Both the position numbers and the translations under genes were made by a program. The notes beneath the pieces are model-generated. The model was not told where the DNA came from. It searched no databases and saw only the letters and a program-made list of their open reading frames with translations. From Sinanaerobacter chloroacetimidivorans (lineage in GTDB: Bacteria; Bacillota; Clostridia; Peptostreptococcales; Anaerovoracaceae), in the NCBI RefSeq assembly GCF_018128545.1, contig NZ_JAGSND010000005.1:1-64000 (forward strand): a stretch of 64,000 bases of DNA, in the 5' to 3' direction. This document shows, one piece after another, positions 63,065-64,000 of the stretch. How positions within the stretch are numbered: position 1 is the first letter of the stretch; each line of letters starts with the position of its first letter.

Positions 63065-64000
63065 TTATTTCCCTATGCTGTTGTATACAGCTACTGCATC
63101 AGTAATATGATACTGTTCCGAATGATGATCCCCTTTGGCACCAGCTGAAATTAGAATATATTCCCGTTTACCTACTTTGGCGAGACTCGCAAGACATAGA
63201 CCGGCCTCCTCGGTATATCCAGTTTTTCCCCCTAGAATTTCATCAACAATCATGTTCTGATTGTTGAGAACTTCAAACATGGTACTGTAAAAGGTTATTC
63301 CTCCGGGGTGCTTATTCGTGGGTTGTGTGGAATAGCGGGATGAAGTAAAAATCTCCCGGAAAGTATCATTTTGCAAAGCATAGCTTAGAAGAACAGCCAG
63401 ATCTTTGGCTGTTGTGTAGTGGTTTTCATTGTGAAGTCCGGTGGTGTTTTCAAAATGGGTATGTCCCATACCAAGATCTGCCGCCTTTTGATTCATTATT
63501 TTCACAAAGTTCTGCTCTGATCCTGCAATCTGACCAGCAAGTGCAACACAGCACTCTGCACCGCTCGGCAGCATTACCCCGTATAACAGATCGATTGCCC
63601 TGACCTGCTCACCCGGCTGGAAACCTGCCATCGATGCATTTGCTTCGTACAGTCCCTGAAACATGGAATTGGTAAGCTTAATTTCTCCCTTCAGATCAGG
63701 TAAATTCTCTATCGCAACAATGGCTGTCATCATTTTAGTCAAAGAAGCAGGATAGATTTTTTCTTCGCTGTTTTTTTGCATCAGGACGGTAGCATCTGTT
63801 AAGCGGATCAAAATCGCATGAGGACTGTTTAGCTTGTCCGAAGATATAGAAATAGAGGGGTAGGGCTCTGTCTTTGACGGAGGAACCCGCGCTGCTCTAT
63901 CATCAGAAGAATTGGGTGTTATCTTTAAAGAAGAATTTAACGAGGTTTTATCATCATATTCTCTCTCAAATATTTGGTGGTTTCCTGGAGTAATGATGGA
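63065..64000 (-). CDS. D-alanyl-D-alanine carboxypeptidase (serine type, S11), 5' partial
   Basis: 311 C-terminal residues visible; the frame stays open to the window edge, so the start lies outside. The catalytic SxxK is SLTK in YPASLTKMMTAIVAIEN; the third motif is KTG in GGKTGYTEEAGLCLAS. The second motif, normally SxN, reads SGA in LPSGAECCVAL, as in some VanY/DacA-like clostridial enzymes. It trims the terminal D-Ala of peptidoglycan stem peptides outside the membrane. The region before the catalytic domain (visible residues 15-60) is Ser/Thr/Asp-rich, a probable linker after an unseen signal or anchor. Confidence 0.88.
   Translation of the reverse strand, partial: SIITPGNHQIFEREYDDKTSLNSSLKITPNSSDDRAARVPPSKTEPYPSISISSDKLNSPHAILIRLTDATVLMQKNSEEKIYPASLTKMMTAIVAIENLPDLKGEIKLTNSMFQGLYEANASMAGFQPGEQVRAIDLLYGVMLPSGAECCVALAGQIAGSEQNFVKIMNQKAADLGMGHTHFENTTGLHNENHYTTAKDLAVLLSYALQNDTFREIFTSSRYSTQPTNKHPGGITFYSTMFEVLNNQNMIVDEILGGKTGYTEEAGLCLASLAKVGKREYILISAGAKGDHHSEQYHITDAVAVYNSIGK

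Overview
The window looks like chromosome of a low-to-moderate GC, spore-forming, anaerobic Clostridia (Firmicutes). The reasons are strong AGGAGG ribosome-binding sites, several TTG/GTG starts, a germination-type CwlD amidase, an S-box SAM riboswitch on metK, a SecA with a C-terminal zinc motif, AddB-type recombination, and O2-defence genes typical of strict anaerobes. A lineage near Clostridiales Family XIII / Anaerovoracaceae / Eubacteriaceae fits, but I cannot name a genus from sequence alone. No phage, CRISPR array or intact insertion sequence was seen; one possible IS remnant lies near the right edge.

Layout. 1-14.9 kb holds mixed housekeeping and accessory genes: cwlD, an AraC-type regulator, two pyridoxamine-phosphate-oxidase-fold genes, a saccharopine/carboxynorspermidine-dehydrogenase-like enzyme, a 1359-residue dikinase-like protein followed by a long GAPDH, an aldo/keto reductase with ferredoxin tail, a serine hydrolase and an unknown gene. 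15-18 kb carries the SAM riboswitch, metK and an aspartate kinase. 18-20.7 kb is a minus-strand NitT/TauT-type ABC importer. 20.8-27.2 kb is secA, prfB (with its programmed +1 frameshift) and tex. 27.3-31.4 kb is a BusR-like GntR/RCK_C regulator followed by a four-gene osmoprotectant importer. 31.5-37.5 kb has a lone Na+-decarboxylase beta subunit, alanine dehydrogenase, a diguanylate cyclase, a PpaX-like phosphatase and an acyl-ACP thioesterase. 37.5-40.5 kb has a four-copy hairpin repeat and a tandem pair of paralogues of the 3.8-kb dehydrogenase. 40.7-46.2 kb has a sigma factor with a DUF4179-like partner, and addB. 46.3-51.5 kb has an SLH/FN3 surface protein, tRNA-Thr, and an Rrf2 regulator followed by an acyl-CoA dehydrogenase/EtfA/rubredoxin fusion and a flavodiiron protein. 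51.7-62.5 kb is a catabolic island: amidohydrolase, CoA-transferase, thiolase, GNAT, TRAP transporter, DUF6282-like hydrolase, cupin, HpaI-type aldolase and FCD-GntR regulator. The window ends inside a D-Ala-D-Ala carboxypeptidase gene.

How the parts work together. The most interesting module is 47.9-51.5 kb. A cysteine-rich Rrf2 regulator sits before a polypeptide joining an acyl-CoA dehydrogenase, the FAD-binding half of EtfA and a rubredoxin, directly followed by the flavodiiron oxidase. The order of cofactors suggests a self-contained chain from acyl-CoA through FAD, FAD and Fe(Cys)4 to the diiron site, reducing O2 (or NO) without NADH:rubredoxin reductase. Second is the osmoprotectant locus. 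Its regulator has the BusR architecture (HTH, coiled coil, RCK_C), and the transporter promoter contains GTAAC and GTTAC half-sites exactly 22 nt apart, which matches the spacing reported for the c-di-AMP-responsive BusR. The transporter ATPase also has CBS domains, a second possible c-di-AMP input.

Start codons were re-chosen wherever a ribosome-binding site or promoter contradicted the longest frame (for example secA, ald, ppaX, addB, the opuCA-like gene, the unknown gene at 13.7-14.9 kb and the dehydrogenase pair). All functional calls are from reading motifs and domain order; no database search was possible.
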